Positions 1 through 9,600 of a stretch of DNA of 64,000 bases are shown here, in pieces. Where the stretch lies: the NCBI RefSeq assembly GCF_902141855.1, contig NZ_CABFVH010000016.1:46463-110462 (forward strand). Direction: 5' to 3'. Source of the DNA: Methylobacterium dankookense. GTDB lineage: Bacteria; Pseudomonadota; Alphaproteobacteria; Rhizobiales; Beijerinckiaceae. The position numbers and the translations under genes are program-made. How positions within the stretch are numbered: the first letter of the stretch is position 1; every line of letters starts with the position of its first letter. Below the pieces are notes generated by a model that made no database searches, was not told where the DNA came from, and was given only the letters and a program-made list of their open reading frames with translations.

Positions 1-662
1 TCCGGACGCCATCGCCCTCTCCCCGGTTCAGGCCGGGGCGCGGGTCTCCCTCCCCCTTGCGGGGAGGGGTCATACGACATCCGGGTGATCCCTTCGCGAT
101 GGCGGATGTCGCCTTCGCTCAAGCGCCGCGCGGGCTTGCCGAGACCGCGTCCGGTCCGATCAACCGGACGCGGTATCACCCCTCACCCTGTCCCTCTCCC
201 GACAGATCCCGGGCCTGCCCGAGATCTGCAGCCCAGTGACCAAGCCGGTGCCCAAAGCCGGTGCCCAAATCGGGCAGGCCCGACTTGGGTGGAGAGAGGA
301 CCCACGCCCCATCCGGCACCGTCGCTTCCCTCTCGCGACCCGCTTCGGGCGACGCCCTTCCCCATTCCAGATCGAGCCGGCCCGCCTCGGGCACGGACCG
401 CGCATCCCGGGCATCCCTCAGATCAGCGGGAATGATGCGGCGCACCCAACGGCCGAGCTCGCGATCTCATCCATTGCATCCAATATTTGATTGCCCCATG
501 TGCGCTCAGGCACGCAAGTGTAAAAGCATAATGGATTATATTTAGTAGTACATCTACGTGCCATTACGCACAGATAAAATTGTTACTTGCGGCTATCTTC
601 CTCTCATCGACGCAGAACACACAGACTGCGCGCAAACACCGCACAAGAGGAAGGATTAGATC
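1..662. other. Non-coding left end with palindromic repeats, then AT-rich promoter-like DNA
   Basis: I see no convincing gene here. Bases about 50-76 carry a GC-rich hairpin of the family C type. Bases 192-299 hold an inverted, expanded copy of the paired-hairpin family B, whose spacer contains a 13-base tandem duplication (244-269). Open frames across this stretch are low-complexity Pro/Arg/Gly translations of the repeats. Bases about 480-600 are clearly more AT-rich than the rest of the window and probably hold the promoter of the small secreted-protein gene that follows, although no clean -35/-10 pair can be assigned. Confidence 0.6.
192..299. repeat. Paired-hairpin palindromic repeat (family B'), expanded copy
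   Basis: The two hairpin cores TCGGGCAGGCCCGA-like and CCGGGCCTGCCCGA-like stand as inverted partners, flanked by CTCTCCC and GGAGAGAGG. The spacer between them is longer than in other copies because a 13-base unit is duplicated in tandem at 244-269. This is the same family as the copies near 13361, 40506 and 46290. Confidence 0.75.
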
Positions 663-950
663 ATGAAACACTTCGTCACCGCCGCCGCCCTGGCCATCGC
701 CCTGGGCCTGCCCGCCGCCGCCCTGGCCGGCGAGGGGGGTGGGGGGAGCCGCATGCCCGCCGGCGGCGCGCATATGAGCTCCTACGTCAGCGACCCCTAC
801 CACGACCCCCGCTCGCTGCACTCGCAGCGCCGCGGCACCGGGCAGATCCTCGGCGCGCCGATGTACCGCGACGGCCCCGCCATCGCCGTCGAGCGCCGGG
901 CCGTGAGCCCGCACTGGGCGATCGGCGGGAGCGCACAGCCGCGACGCTGA
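663..950 (+). CDS. Small secreted hypothetical protein
   Basis: A 95-residue protein with a clear signal peptide: MKHF, a hydrophobic Ala/Leu core, and a probable Ala-Leu-Ala cleavage site near residue 22. The mature part is Gly/Ser/His/Arg rich with no domain I recognise. A good ribosome binding site (AGGAAGG) lies about 7 bases before the ATG, and the upstream DNA is AT-rich as expected for a promoter. It stands alone in front of the carbonic anhydrase gene. Function unknown; a periplasmic location is inferred from the signal peptide only. Confidence 0.65.
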   Translation: MKHFVTAAALAIALGLPAAALAGEGGGGSRMPAGGAHMSSYVSDPYHDPRSLHSQRRGTGQILGAPMYRDGPAIAVERRAVSPHWAIGGSAQPRR

Positions 951-1183
951 TCCCACCCGCTCCCGCACGCCACGAAACTCGGGCCTGCACCGCAGCGATC
1001 CTGCGGCGAGGCCCCCCCTCGCGCAGAACGCCGCGCAGGCGGCCGGCCCCCGTGCCGGCCGTCGCCACGCCGATCTCTAGCGAAGCCGATCGCTGCGACG
1101 CCGATCGCTGCGGCGCCCTCGGGCCCCGCCTCGCGCGCCGCACGTCACCGTAGACCTTCTCGCCAATCACGAGGATCTCTCAC

Positions 1184-1882
1184 GTGGACACCATCATCCA
1201 GGGCATCTCGACCTTTCGGGCCCAGGTCTTCCCCGGCCAGCGCCGGATGTACGAGCAGCTCGTCCGCGACGGGCAGCACCCGAACGCGCTGATCATCGCC
1301 TGCGCGGATTCGCGCGTCTCGCCCGAGCACATCACCCAGGCGGGGCCGGGTGAATTGTTCGTCTGCCGCAACGCGGGCAACATCGTGCCGCCCTTCGCGC
1401 AGCAGAACGGCGGCGTCTCCTCGGCGATCGAGTACGCCGTGGTGGCGCTCGGCGTGCGCGACGTCGTGGTCTGCGGCCATTCCGATTGCGGCGCCATGAA
1501 AGGGCTGATGAACCCCGAGGCGCTGGCGAAGATGCCCAACGTCGCGGCCTGGCTGCGCCACGCGGCGGCGGCCGAGCGCATCGTCTGCGAGGCCTATCCC
1601 GCCGGCATGGACCCGAAGGAACACCACCGGGCGCTGGCGCTCGAGAACGTCATCGTCCAGCTCGCGAACCTGCGCACCCATCCGAGCGTCGCCGCGGCAC
1701 TCGCCAAGGGGCGCTTGCGCCTGCACGGCTGGTTCTTCGAGATCGAGACCGGCACGCTGCTCGCCTATGACGGAGAGGCCGGCCGCTTCGTGCCGCTGGT
1801 GCACGAGGCCGAGCTGCCGGTGGCGGAGGCGCCCGCCCCCCGCGTCGCCGCGCCCGAATATGCCCGGGTGGCCGCCGAGTGA
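1184..1882 (+). CDS. Beta-class carbonic anhydrase
   Basis: Interconverts CO2 and bicarbonate in the cytoplasm. The 232-residue protein has the full beta-carbonic anhydrase signature: zinc ligands Cys40, His99 and Cys102, the Asp42-Arg44 dyad in ACADSR, and the CGHSDCG motif. The start is GTG with GAGGA about 9 bases upstream. The stop TGA sits directly in front of the SulP transporter gene, so the two are very probably one operon supplying and converting inorganic carbon. The last 40 or so residues are Pro/Ala rich and beyond the usual family end. The CynT/Can subfamily cannot be decided by eye. Confidence 0.95.
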   Translation: MDTIIQGISTFRAQVFPGQRRMYEQLVRDGQHPNALIIACADSRVSPEHITQAGPGELFVCRNAGNIVPPFAQQNGGVSSAIEYAVVALGVRDVVVCGHSDCGAMKGLMNPEALAKMPNVAAWLRHAAAAERIVCEAYPAGMDPKEHHRALALENVIVQLANLRTHPSVAAALAKGRLRLHGWFFEIETGTLLAYDGEAGRFVPLVHEAELPVAEAPAPRVAAPEYARVAAE

Positions 1883-1893
1883 GGAGAGATCCG

Positions 1894-3441
1894 GTGCAGG
1901 CTCTCTCCCGCTTCCTGCCGGCCTCCGCGCGCCAGACCCTGTCGCGCGACCTGCCGGCCTCCGTCGTCGTCTTCCTCGTGGCGCTGCCCCTCTGCATGGG
2001 CATCGCCATCGCCTCCGGGGTGCCGCCGGAACGGGGCCTGATCACGGGCATCGTCGGCGGCATCGTGGTGGGCCTGCTCGCAGGCTCGCCGCTCCAGGTG
2101 AGCGGGCCGGCGGCCGGGCTCGCCGTCATCGTGTTCGAGTTCGTGCGCCAGCACGGGCTCGACATGCTGGGCCCGGTGCTCGTGCTCGCGGGCGCGTTCC
2201 AGCTCGCCTTCGGCGCCTTGCGCGTCGGCGGCTGGTTCCGGGCGATCTCGCCGGCGGTGGTGCACGGCATGCTCGCCGGCATCGGCGTGCTGATCGTGCT
2301 CGCGCAGATCCACGTCCTCACCGACGCGGTGCCGCAGGCGAGCGGGCTCGACAACCTCGTGGCGATCCCGGCCGCCTTCTTCAACTTCGTCACCGGGGAG
2401 GGCAACCGGATCGGCGCGGTCGCGGTCGGCCTCGTCACCATCGCGGCGATGATCGGCTGGGAGCGCGTCCGCCCGGCCTCGCTGAAGGTGCTGCCCGGCG
2501 CCCTGATCGGCGTCGTGGCCGGCACCGCGCTCGCGGGCTTCGGCGCCCTCGACGTGAAGCGCGTCGAGGTGCCGGAGGCCATCCTGTCGAGCATCGGCCT
2601 GCCCGCGGCGGAGCTGTGGGGGCGGCTGGCCGAGCCGGCGCTGATCGTGATGGCGCTCACCATCGCGGTCATCGCCAGCGCGGAGAGCCTGCTCTCGGCG
2701 GCCGCCGTCGACCGCATGCATGACGGGCCGCGCACGCAGTACAACCGCGAGCTCGGCGCGCAGGGTGTGGGCAACGTGATCTGCGGGTTCCTCGGCGGCC
2801 TGCCGATGACCGGCGTGATCGTGCGCTCCTCGGCCAACGTCCAGGCCGGGGCGGCGAGCCGGGCCTCCACGGTGCTGCACGGCACCTGGATCCTGGCCTT
2901 CCTGCTCGTGCTGCCCTGGCTGCTGACGCTGGTGCCGACGGCCGCGCTCGCCGGCATCCTCGTGGTCACCGGCTGGCGCCTCGCCAGCCCGGCCCACGCC
3001 CTGCACCTGCACGAGCGCTACGGCCTCCTCACCGCCGGGATCTGGCTCGCCACCATGCTCACCGTGGTGCTGGTCGATCTGCTCTCCGGCGTGGTGCTGG
3101 GCCTCGTGCTCAGCCTGATCCAGGTGATCCCTGCGCTCCGCAAGGGTCCGCTGAAGATCGAGCACGCGGCGGCGCCGGAGCGGGCGGGCGTGCCGGAGCT
3201 GCGCCTCTCCGGCTCGGCGACCTTCCTCCAGCTGCCCCGCCTCACCGAGGCGCTGGAGAAGACGCCGGTCGGCGGCGAGGTGCGGCTCTCCACCCACCGC
3301 CTCGCCCATATCGATCACACCTGCCTGGAGATGATCGAGGACTGGGCGAGCCGCCGCGCCGCGGAGGGCACCCGCGTCGCCGTGGTCGGCGGCGAGGGCA
3401 CCCCGCACCGCAAGCTCGCGGCCGCCGTCGCCGCGGCCTGA
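1894..3441 (+). CDS. SulP-family anion (probably bicarbonate) transporter
   Basis: A polytopic membrane protein of about 515 residues with the SulP transporter core (conserved early AxPLCMGIAIASGVPPERGL region and about 10-12 hydrophobic segments) and a C-terminal STAS-like domain of about 100 residues. I place the start at GTG 1894, because GAGGAGAG lies 6 bases before it; a GTG at 1879 overlapping the upstream stop would add only five residues and lacks a site. The pairing with carbonic anhydrase suggests bicarbonate rather than sulfate as substrate; that is inference. It could supply HCO3- for anaplerotic carboxylation. Confidence 0.9.
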   Translation: MQALSRFLPASARQTLSRDLPASVVVFLVALPLCMGIAIASGVPPERGLITGIVGGIVVGLLAGSPLQVSGPAAGLAVIVFEFVRQHGLDMLGPVLVLAGAFQLAFGALRVGGWFRAISPAVVHGMLAGIGVLIVLAQIHVLTDAVPQASGLDNLVAIPAAFFNFVTGEGNRIGAVAVGLVTIAAMIGWERVRPASLKVLPGALIGVVAGTALAGFGALDVKRVEVPEAILSSIGLPAAELWGRLAEPALIVMALTIAVIASAESLLSAAAVDRMHDGPRTQYNRELGAQGVGNVICGFLGGLPMTGVIVRSSANVQAGAASRASTVLHGTWILAFLLVLPWLLTLVPTAALAGILVVTGWRLASPAHALHLHERYGLLTAGIWLATMLTVVLVDLLSGVVLGLVLSLIQVIPALRKGPLKIEHAAAPERAGVPELRLSGSATFLQLPRLTEALEKTPVGGEVRLSTHRLAHIDHTCLEMIEDWASRRAAEGTRVAVVGGEGTPHRKLAAAVAAA

Positions 3442-3449
3442 GCCCAAGC

Positions 3450-3534
3450 CCTCCCCCGTCCGCAGGGGAGGGCCCCTTTCATTCCGGGTTTCCAAAGGCC
3501 TCAGGCCTTTGGCGGGTCCAGGGCGGAGCCCTGG
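3450..3534. terminator. Cluster of hairpins between convergent genes
   Basis: Three stem-loops follow the SulP stop: CCCTCCCC/GGGGAGGG (3450-3473), a near-perfect CCAAAGGCCT/AGGCCTTTGG stem with a one-base centre (3492-3512), and CCAGGGC-GGA-GCCCTGG (3518-3534). No clear U-tract is present, but the position between two converging genes suits a bidirectional terminator. The last two look like dispersed repeats. Confidence 0.5.
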
Positions 3535-3554
3535 AAGACGCCGGGATCCCGCGA

Positions 3555-3818
3555 TTACCGGCCGGCTTCGCGGCGCATCGCCTCGACGAGCTGCTCGGTG
3601 AAGGCCTCGGCCGCCTCGCCGAGGTCGATGCGGGTCTCGTCGGCGGTGGCGAGGCCGCGGCTCTCCAGCTCCGCCACGCCCTCCGCATCGGCCTCGTGGC
3701 CGGCGCCGTCCTTGCGCACCACCGAGGCGACGCGCCCGCCGCTGAGCAGGCGGTGATAGGCCGCGAAGGCGAAGATCGAGAGCGCCTTGTCGGATAGTCC
3801 CTGCGTGTCGCCGGCCAT
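3555..3818 (-). CDS. Hypothetical cytoplasmic protein, 87 aa
   Basis: No family recognised. The protein is soluble, mostly alpha-helical in appearance and acidic, without signal peptide, membrane segment or cysteine. Its ATG is preceded by a strong AGGAGGG site, which is the main support that it is real. It lies downstream of the tiny lipoprotein gene on the same strand and could share its transcript (about 130 bases between them). Confidence 0.6.
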   Translation of the reverse strand: MAGDTQGLSDKALSIFAFAAYHRLLSGGRVASVVRKDGAGHEADAEGVAELESRGLATADETRIDLGEAAEAFTEQLVEAMRREAGR

Positions 3819-3945
3819 GCCTGCCCTCCTCGTCGGTCAGCTCGACCAACCGCTCCTGGAGGGGCCGGGGTCCCGCGAACGGGCCGGAGCGGCGAACCGC
3901 CGCGGAGCGGTCGCCGCGCGCCCCCGAGGCGCGCGGCGCCGGAGA

Positions 3946-4080
3946 TCAGCCCTTCTTGAGCACCGGCGTGGGCGCCGGGGCCGGCGGCGGCTTGGTGGCG
4001 CAGGCGGCGGTGCCGAGCACGATGACGGCCGTCAGCGCGGCGAGGGCGAGCGACTTCGAGGCGGAGCGATGAAAGGTCAC
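3946..4080 (-). CDS. Tiny lipoprotein-like protein, 44 aa
   Basis: A short gene below usual length cut-offs. It starts with GTG, preceded by GGGAGA at 6 bases. The product has a basic N-terminus, a hydrophobic stretch (residues about 11-25), then a single Cys27 in a Thr-Ala-Ala-Cys context that resembles a lipobox, followed by a short Lys/Pro/Ala-rich tail ending in LKKG. This is the layout of small entericidin-like or orphan membrane lipoproteins. The lipobox lacks the usual Leu at -3, so lipidation is not certain. Function unknown. Confidence 0.5.
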   Translation of the reverse strand: MTFHRSASKSLALAALTAVIVLGTAACATKPPPAPAPTPVLKKG

Positions 4081-4278
4081 GGATTGTCTCCCAAGAGCGA
4101 CGAAATCCGTCTATCCGCGCCGGGATCCCAGGAAAGTGCAGATCTGCAACACATGAATCCAAAATGAATTTGGTCGTAAACGATGAAGTTATTCCAGATC
4201 CATGGTAGCCGCCGGAGGGCTGCCCAGCGGGCCCGCGCATCGCGTCCGGCCCCGGTTCCTGCTAGAGATCCGGTCGCC

Positions 4279-5463
4279 ATGGACCCCTGTTCCGCAGACC
4301 TGTCCGTCCGCCTGCGCCAGCAGGCCATCCTGTCCGAGTTCGGCGTCGAGGCCCTGCGCGGCGACGACGTCGACGGCCTGCTGCAGCGGGCGGCCGAGCT
4401 CTGCGCCGAGGGGATGGGCGCGCAGTTCTGCAAGGCGCTCGAGTATCGCCGCGGCGAGGACATGCTCCTGGTGCGCGCCGGCGTCGGCTGGGCGCCGGAC
4501 GTGGTCGGCAAGGCCCGGGTCGGGGCCGACCTCGCCTCGCCCGCTGGCTTCGCCATGAAGACCGGCCGGCCGGTGATCTCGAACCACCTCGCCGCGGAGA
4601 CGCGCTTCCGCACGCCCCGGCTCATGGCGGAGCACGGCATCCGCCGGGCGATCAACGTGCTGATCGAGAACCGGGACGGCGCCTTCGGCGTGCTGGAGGT
4701 GGACGACGCCCGCGAGGGCATGTTCGGCGAGGCCGACATCGCCTTCATGCAGGGCTTCGCGAACCTCCTCGGCAGCGCCATCGAGCGCCAGCGCACGGAG
4801 GAATTGCTGCGCGCGGCGCTCGCCCGGCAGGACCTGCTCGCCCGCGAGATGAGCCACCGCGTCAAGAACAGCCTCGCCATCGTCGCGAGCCTGCTGGCGC
4901 TCCAGGCCCGCAGCGCCGAGACCGGTCCGGACGGGGAGGCGGTGCGGGCCGCGCTCATCGACGCGCGCTCCCGCGTCGAGGCCATCGCGGGCGTGCACGA
5001 CCAGCTCTGGCGGCAGGGGGACCGGGACCGCGACGAGACGCCCGGCGAGATCGACCTCGCCCCCTTCCTCCTGACCCTGACCGCCAACCTGCAGAGCGGC
5101 GCGCCGCGCCACCGCCTCGTCTGCACGGTGGCGCCCCAGCGCATCGCCGCCGACCAGGCGATCCCGATCGGCCTCCTCGTCAACGAGCTCGTCACCAACG
5201 CGGTCAAGTACGCCTATCCGGAGGCGGCCTTCCCCGCGGGCGGCGAGATCCGCGTGCGCGCGGCCCGCATGGCGGAGGGCCTCGCCCTCGACGTCGCCGA
5301 CGACGGCGTCGGCCTGCCGGAGGATTTCGACATCGCCCGGGCCTCGCGCAGCCTCGGCATGCGCGTGGTCCTGAACCTCAGCCGCCAGCTCGGCGCGACG
5401 CTGACCACGCCCCGGGACGGGCAGGGCGCGCATTTCCACCTCGCGGTGCCGCTGGCGGGGTAG
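4279..5463 (+). CDS. GAF-domain sensor histidine kinase (HisKA_2 type)
   Basis: A soluble sensor kinase of about 394 residues. Residues about 20-165 look like a GAF sensor domain. The phosphoacceptor motif EMSHRVKNSLAIV puts the phosphorylated His at about 193, typical of the HisKA_2/HWE-like class common in alphaproteobacteria. The ATPase domain follows with the N box (LVNELVTNAVKYA) and DDGVGLPEDFD. No response regulator is adjacent, so it is an orphan here. I chose ATG 4279; an in-frame ATG at 4183 would add 32 residues of unlikely basic sequence. Signal and target are unknown; in this class they often feed the general stress response (PhyR), which is only a possibility. Confidence 0.85.
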   Translation: MDPCSADLSVRLRQQAILSEFGVEALRGDDVDGLLQRAAELCAEGMGAQFCKALEYRRGEDMLLVRAGVGWAPDVVGKARVGADLASPAGFAMKTGRPVISNHLAAETRFRTPRLMAEHGIRRAINVLIENRDGAFGVLEVDDAREGMFGEADIAFMQGFANLLGSAIERQRTEELLRAALARQDLLAREMSHRVKNSLAIVASLLALQARSAETGPDGEAVRAALIDARSRVEAIAGVHDQLWRQGDRDRDETPGEIDLAPFLLTLTANLQSGAPRHRLVCTVAPQRIAADQAIPIGLLVNELVTNAVKYAYPEAAFPAGGEIRVRAARMAEGLALDVADDGVGLPEDFDIARASRSLGMRVVLNLSRQLGATLTTPRDGQGAHFHLAVPLAG

Positions 5464-5580
5464 GGGACGCGGCTCGAATACGGGTAGATCCGGACATCAA
5501 AACCGGGCAAAAGTGGCAATGGCCGTATCCGATCCTCCGACGTAGGGAAGGGCGAAGCGGCCGGGTCGCGAGCGGGAGGG

Positions 5581-6672
5581 GTGTCTGTGGTTCAGCGGCG
5601 GCGACGCCCGGTCCTGCTTGCGGGCCTCGTCCTCCTGGCCGGGGCGCTGGTCGCCCTCACCGCCACGGAGCAGGGCGCCGCCCTGCGCGCCCGCACCGAG
5701 CCGTTCTTCGCGGACCTGCGCCGCGCGCCCGCCGCCGAGGCGCCGCTGCCGGCCCCGCGCACGGCAGTGGAGGACGGCCGCACGATCGTGCGCCTCAGCC
5801 CCGAGGAGCGCGCCCAGGTCGGCCTCGTCACGGAGGTGCGCCGGGCGCTGCCCCACCGCCAGGAGCTGCAGGCCTACGGCCTCGTCCTCGACCTCGCCCG
5901 GGTCACCGAGCTGACCAACGCCTATCTGAGCGCCAAGGCGCAGCTCCAGCAGGCCCGGGCCCGGGCCGAGGTCTCGGGCAACGCCTCGCGGCGGGCGAAG
6001 AATCTCGGCCCATACGCCACCCCCGTGCAGGTCGAGACGGCGGAGGGCACCTACCAGACCGACCAGGCCGCCCTGATGGCCGCGGAATCGCAATTGCGGA
6101 CGCTCGCCGCCACCGCCCAGCAGGAATGGGGGCCGGTGATCGGCAAGGCCATCGTCGAGCGCGCGCCCGCCGTCACCCGCCTGATCGAGCGCACCGACTT
6201 CCTGATGCAGGTGACCCTGCCGCCGGGCGAGTCCGTGGGCGCCGCCCCGGGTGCAGCCTTCGCCGAGGTGCCGCCGCAGAGCGACCGGGTGGCGCTGCGC
6301 TTCGTGAGCCCGGCCACGCGCACCGATCCGCGCATCCAGGGCCAGAGCTTCTACTACCTCGTCTCCGGCGAGAGCGGGCTCCTGCCCGGCATGAGCACGC
6401 TCGCCTTCCTGCCCTCCGAGCGCACGGTGACCGGGGTGCTCGTGCCCGAGGACGCGGTGGTGCACGGGCAGGGCGGCACCTGGGTCTACCGGGCGGTGGG
6501 GGAGGGCGCCTATGTCCGCCACCCGATCCGCTCCGACCCGCCCATGTCGGACGACGCCTACGTGGCCGAGGGGCTCGCCGACGGCACCGAGATCGTGCTG
6601 AAGGGCGGGCAGGCGCTGCTCTCGGAGGAGCTGAAGAGCCAGATCCGGGTGGCGGGCGACGACGATGACTGA
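5581..6672 (+). CDS. RND efflux periplasmic adaptor (membrane fusion protein)
   Basis: A 363-residue membrane fusion protein that links the inner-membrane pump to an outer-membrane channel. It has an N-terminal hydrophobic anchor (residues about 10-30), a helical hairpin segment (about residues 110-180) and a C-terminal beta-barrel/membrane-proximal part with a LPGMSTLAFLP-like element. It starts with GTG right after GGGAGGG; GTG 5587 is also possible. The stop overlaps the pump start by 8 bases, so both are translated together. The adaptor lacks an obvious His/Met-rich metal-binding tail. No outer-membrane factor gene is adjacent. Confidence 0.88.
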   Translation: MSVVQRRRRPVLLAGLVLLAGALVALTATEQGAALRARTEPFFADLRRAPAAEAPLPAPRTAVEDGRTIVRLSPEERAQVGLVTEVRRALPHRQELQAYGLVLDLARVTELTNAYLSAKAQLQQARARAEVSGNASRRAKNLGPYATPVQVETAEGTYQTDQAALMAAESQLRTLAATAQQEWGPVIGKAIVERAPAVTRLIERTDFLMQVTLPPGESVGAAPGAAFAEVPPQSDRVALRFVSPATRTDPRIQGQSFYYLVSGESGLLPGMSTLAFLPSERTVTGVLVPEDAVVHGQGGTWVYRAVGEGAYVRHPIRSDPPMSDDAYVAEGLADGTEIVLKGGQALLSEELKSQIRVAGDDDD

Positions 6673-9600
6673 CAGCGGGACTGGCGGCGGGCACGACGGC
6701 CGGCCCTCGGGCCTCCAGGCCGCCCTCGTCGGGTTCTCGGTGCGCCTGCCGCGGGTGGTGCTGACGCTCGCCTGCGCGCTGCTCGTCTTCGGCCTGTTCG
6801 CGCTGGGCCGGGCCAAGTACGACGTCTTCCCCGAATTCGCGCCGCCCACGGTGGTGATCCAGACCGAGGCGCCGGGCCTCGACCCGGAACAGGTCGAGGT
6901 GCTGGTCACCCAGGCGATCGAGGTCGCGGTGAACGGCCTGCCGGGGCTGGAGACCCTGCGCTCCTCCTCGATCCAGGGCCTCTCGGTGATCACCGCCGTG
7001 TTCCGCGCCGGCAGCGACATCGACCGGGTGCGCCAGCGCGTCGGCGAGCGCCTCGTCGCGCTCACCGGCCGCCTGCCGCAGGGGGTGATGCCGCCCTCCA
7101 TGACGGCGCTGACCTCCTCGACCAGCACCGTGCTCCTCGTCGGCCTGACCTCGCAGACCCGCGACGACCTCGACCTGCGCACCGTCGCCGACTGGACCGT
7201 GCGCCAGCGGCTGCTGGCGGTGCCGGGCATCGCCCAGGTCTCGGTCTATGGCGGCGGCGTGCGCTCGCTCCAGGTGCAGGTGCGCCCGAACGACCTCGTA
7301 CGCTTCCGCGTCGGCCTCAACGACGTGCTCGCCGCCGCCCGCAAGGCCACCGGCGTGCGCGGGGCCGGCTTCGTCGACACGGCGAACCAGCGCGTGGTGC
7401 TGCGCACCGAGGGCCAGGCCCTCGACCCGGAGGTGCTCGGCCGCACCGTCCTCGTCAACGAGGGCGGGGCGAGCGTGGTGCTGGCGGACGTCGCCACCGT
7501 GCGCGCCGCCCCCGAGCCGCCGATCAGCGCGGCGCTGATCGACGGCAAGCCCGGCGTGCTCCTGATGGTCGGCGCGCAGATCGGCGCCAACACGCTGGAG
7601 GTCACCGACCGCGTCGAGGCGGCGCTCGCCGACCTCAAGCCGGCGCTCACCCGCGAAGGGATCGCGGTGCGGCCCGACCTGTTCCGGCCCGCGAACTTCA
7701 TCGCGGTCGCCAACGGCAACGTGCTCCAGGCATTGGGCATCGGCGGGGCGCTCGTCGTCATCGTGCTCTTCGTCTTCCTCGCCGACTGGCGCACCAGCCT
7801 GATCAGCGCGGCGGCGATCCCGCTCTCCCTCGTCGCCGCGGTGCTCGCCCTGATGGCGGCGGGCGAGAGCCTCAACACCATGACGCTGGGCGGCCTCGCC
7901 ATCGCCATCGGCGAGGTGGTGGACGATGCGGTGATCGGCGTCGAGAACGTGGTCCGGCGCCTGCGCGAGCGGCGGGCCGCGGGCGATCCCACATCGTCCG
8001 CCCGCATCGTCCTCGACGCGATCCTGGAGGTGCGCACGGCGGTGGCCTACGCGACCTTCGCGGTGCTCCTCGTCTTCCTGCCGGTGCTCGCCCTGTCGGG
8101 GGTCGCGGGCCGGCTGTTCGGGCCGCTGGCGCTCGCCTACATCTTCGCGGTCGTCGCCTCGCTCGCCGTCGCGCTCACCGTGACGCCGGCGCTGAGCCTC
8201 CTGCTCCTCGGCGGGCGGGCGGGCGGACAGGCCGCCGGAGCGCACGAGCCCCCGGTGATGGCCTGGTCGCGGGCGCGCTATGCGGGCCTCCTCACCCGCA
8301 TCGGGCGCCATCCCCGCTGGATGATGGCGCTCGCCGTCCTCACCACCCTCGGCGGCGCCGCGCTGCTGCCGCTGCTCGGCGGCACCTTCCTGCCCGACCT
8401 GAAGGAGGGCCACCTGATCCTGCACATGGCCGGCGCGCCCGGCACTTCCCTGCAGGAATCGCAGCGGATGGGCGTGCGGATCACGGACGCGCTGCGCGCC
8501 ATCCCCGGCATCCGGGCGGTCGCCTCGCAGATCGGCCGGGCCGAGGCCGGGCAGGACACGGCGGGCACCCATTACAGCGAGATCCATATCGACCTCGACC
8601 AGGGCCTCGACGGGGCCGCCCAGAAGGCGGTGGAGGCGCGGATCCGGGCGCTCGCCGCCGGCTTCCCGGGCGCCCATTTCTCGCTCAAGACCTTCCTGAC
8701 CGAGCGCATCGAGGAGACGGTCTCGGGCTTCACCGCGCCGGTCGTGGTCAACCTGATCGGCAACGACCTCGACCGCATCGATTCCGCCGCGAAGGCGGTG
8801 GCGCGGGAGCTCGCCGAGGTGCGCGGCGCCCGCGACGTGCAGCAGGTCTCGCCCGCCGGCATGCCGCAGGTGAACGCCTCCTTGCGGCCCGCGGACCTGC
8901 GCCACTGGGGCCTCGACGCGATCGAGGTGCTGGAATCGGTGCGCACCGCCTATCAGGGCGACGTGGTCGGCCAGTCCTATGTCGGCAACGCCGTGTTCAA
9001 CGTCATCGTCATCCTCGACGAGCGGGCGCGGGGGCGGATCGCGGGCCTCGGCGAGTTGCCGCTGCGCACGCCCGGCGGGCGCTACATCCGCCTGTCCCAG
9101 GTCGCCGACATCTACGAGACCACCGGGCGCTACCAGGTGCAGCACCAGGGCGCGCAGCGCGTCCAGGCGGTGACCGCCAACGTGGTGGGCCGGGACATCG
9201 GCAGCTTCGTGGCCGCGGCCAAGCGCAAGATCGCCAAGGAGGTGCGCCTGCCCGAGGGCGTCTACGTCTCCTTCGCCGGCTCGGCCGAGGCGCAAGCCCA
9301 GGCGCGGCGCGACCTCCTCCTGCATTCGGGCCTCGCCGGGCTCGGCATCGTGCTGCTGCTCGCCGTGGTGACGGGCTCGGGCGCCAACCTCGCCCTGGTC
9401 CTGGTGAATCTGCCCTTCGCCTTCGTCGGCGGCGTCGTGGCGGTGGCCGCGACCGGCGGCCTGCTCTCGCTCGGCTCCATCGTCGGCTTCGTGACGCTGT
9501 TCGGCATCAGCTTGCGCAACACCATCATGATGATCGCCCATTACGAGCATCTCGTCGTGGCGGAGGGCCAGCCCTGGGACGCGGCCACCGCCATCCGGGG

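Noticed and set aside
85..435. Overlapping open frames at the left end
   Set aside because: They are translations of palindromic repeats; no start site support and no recognisable protein.
6173..9550. 1125-codon minus-strand frame opposite the RND pump
   Set aside because: Shadow of the pump gene; composition is typical of reversed GC-rich codons, and no ribosome site or motif is seen.
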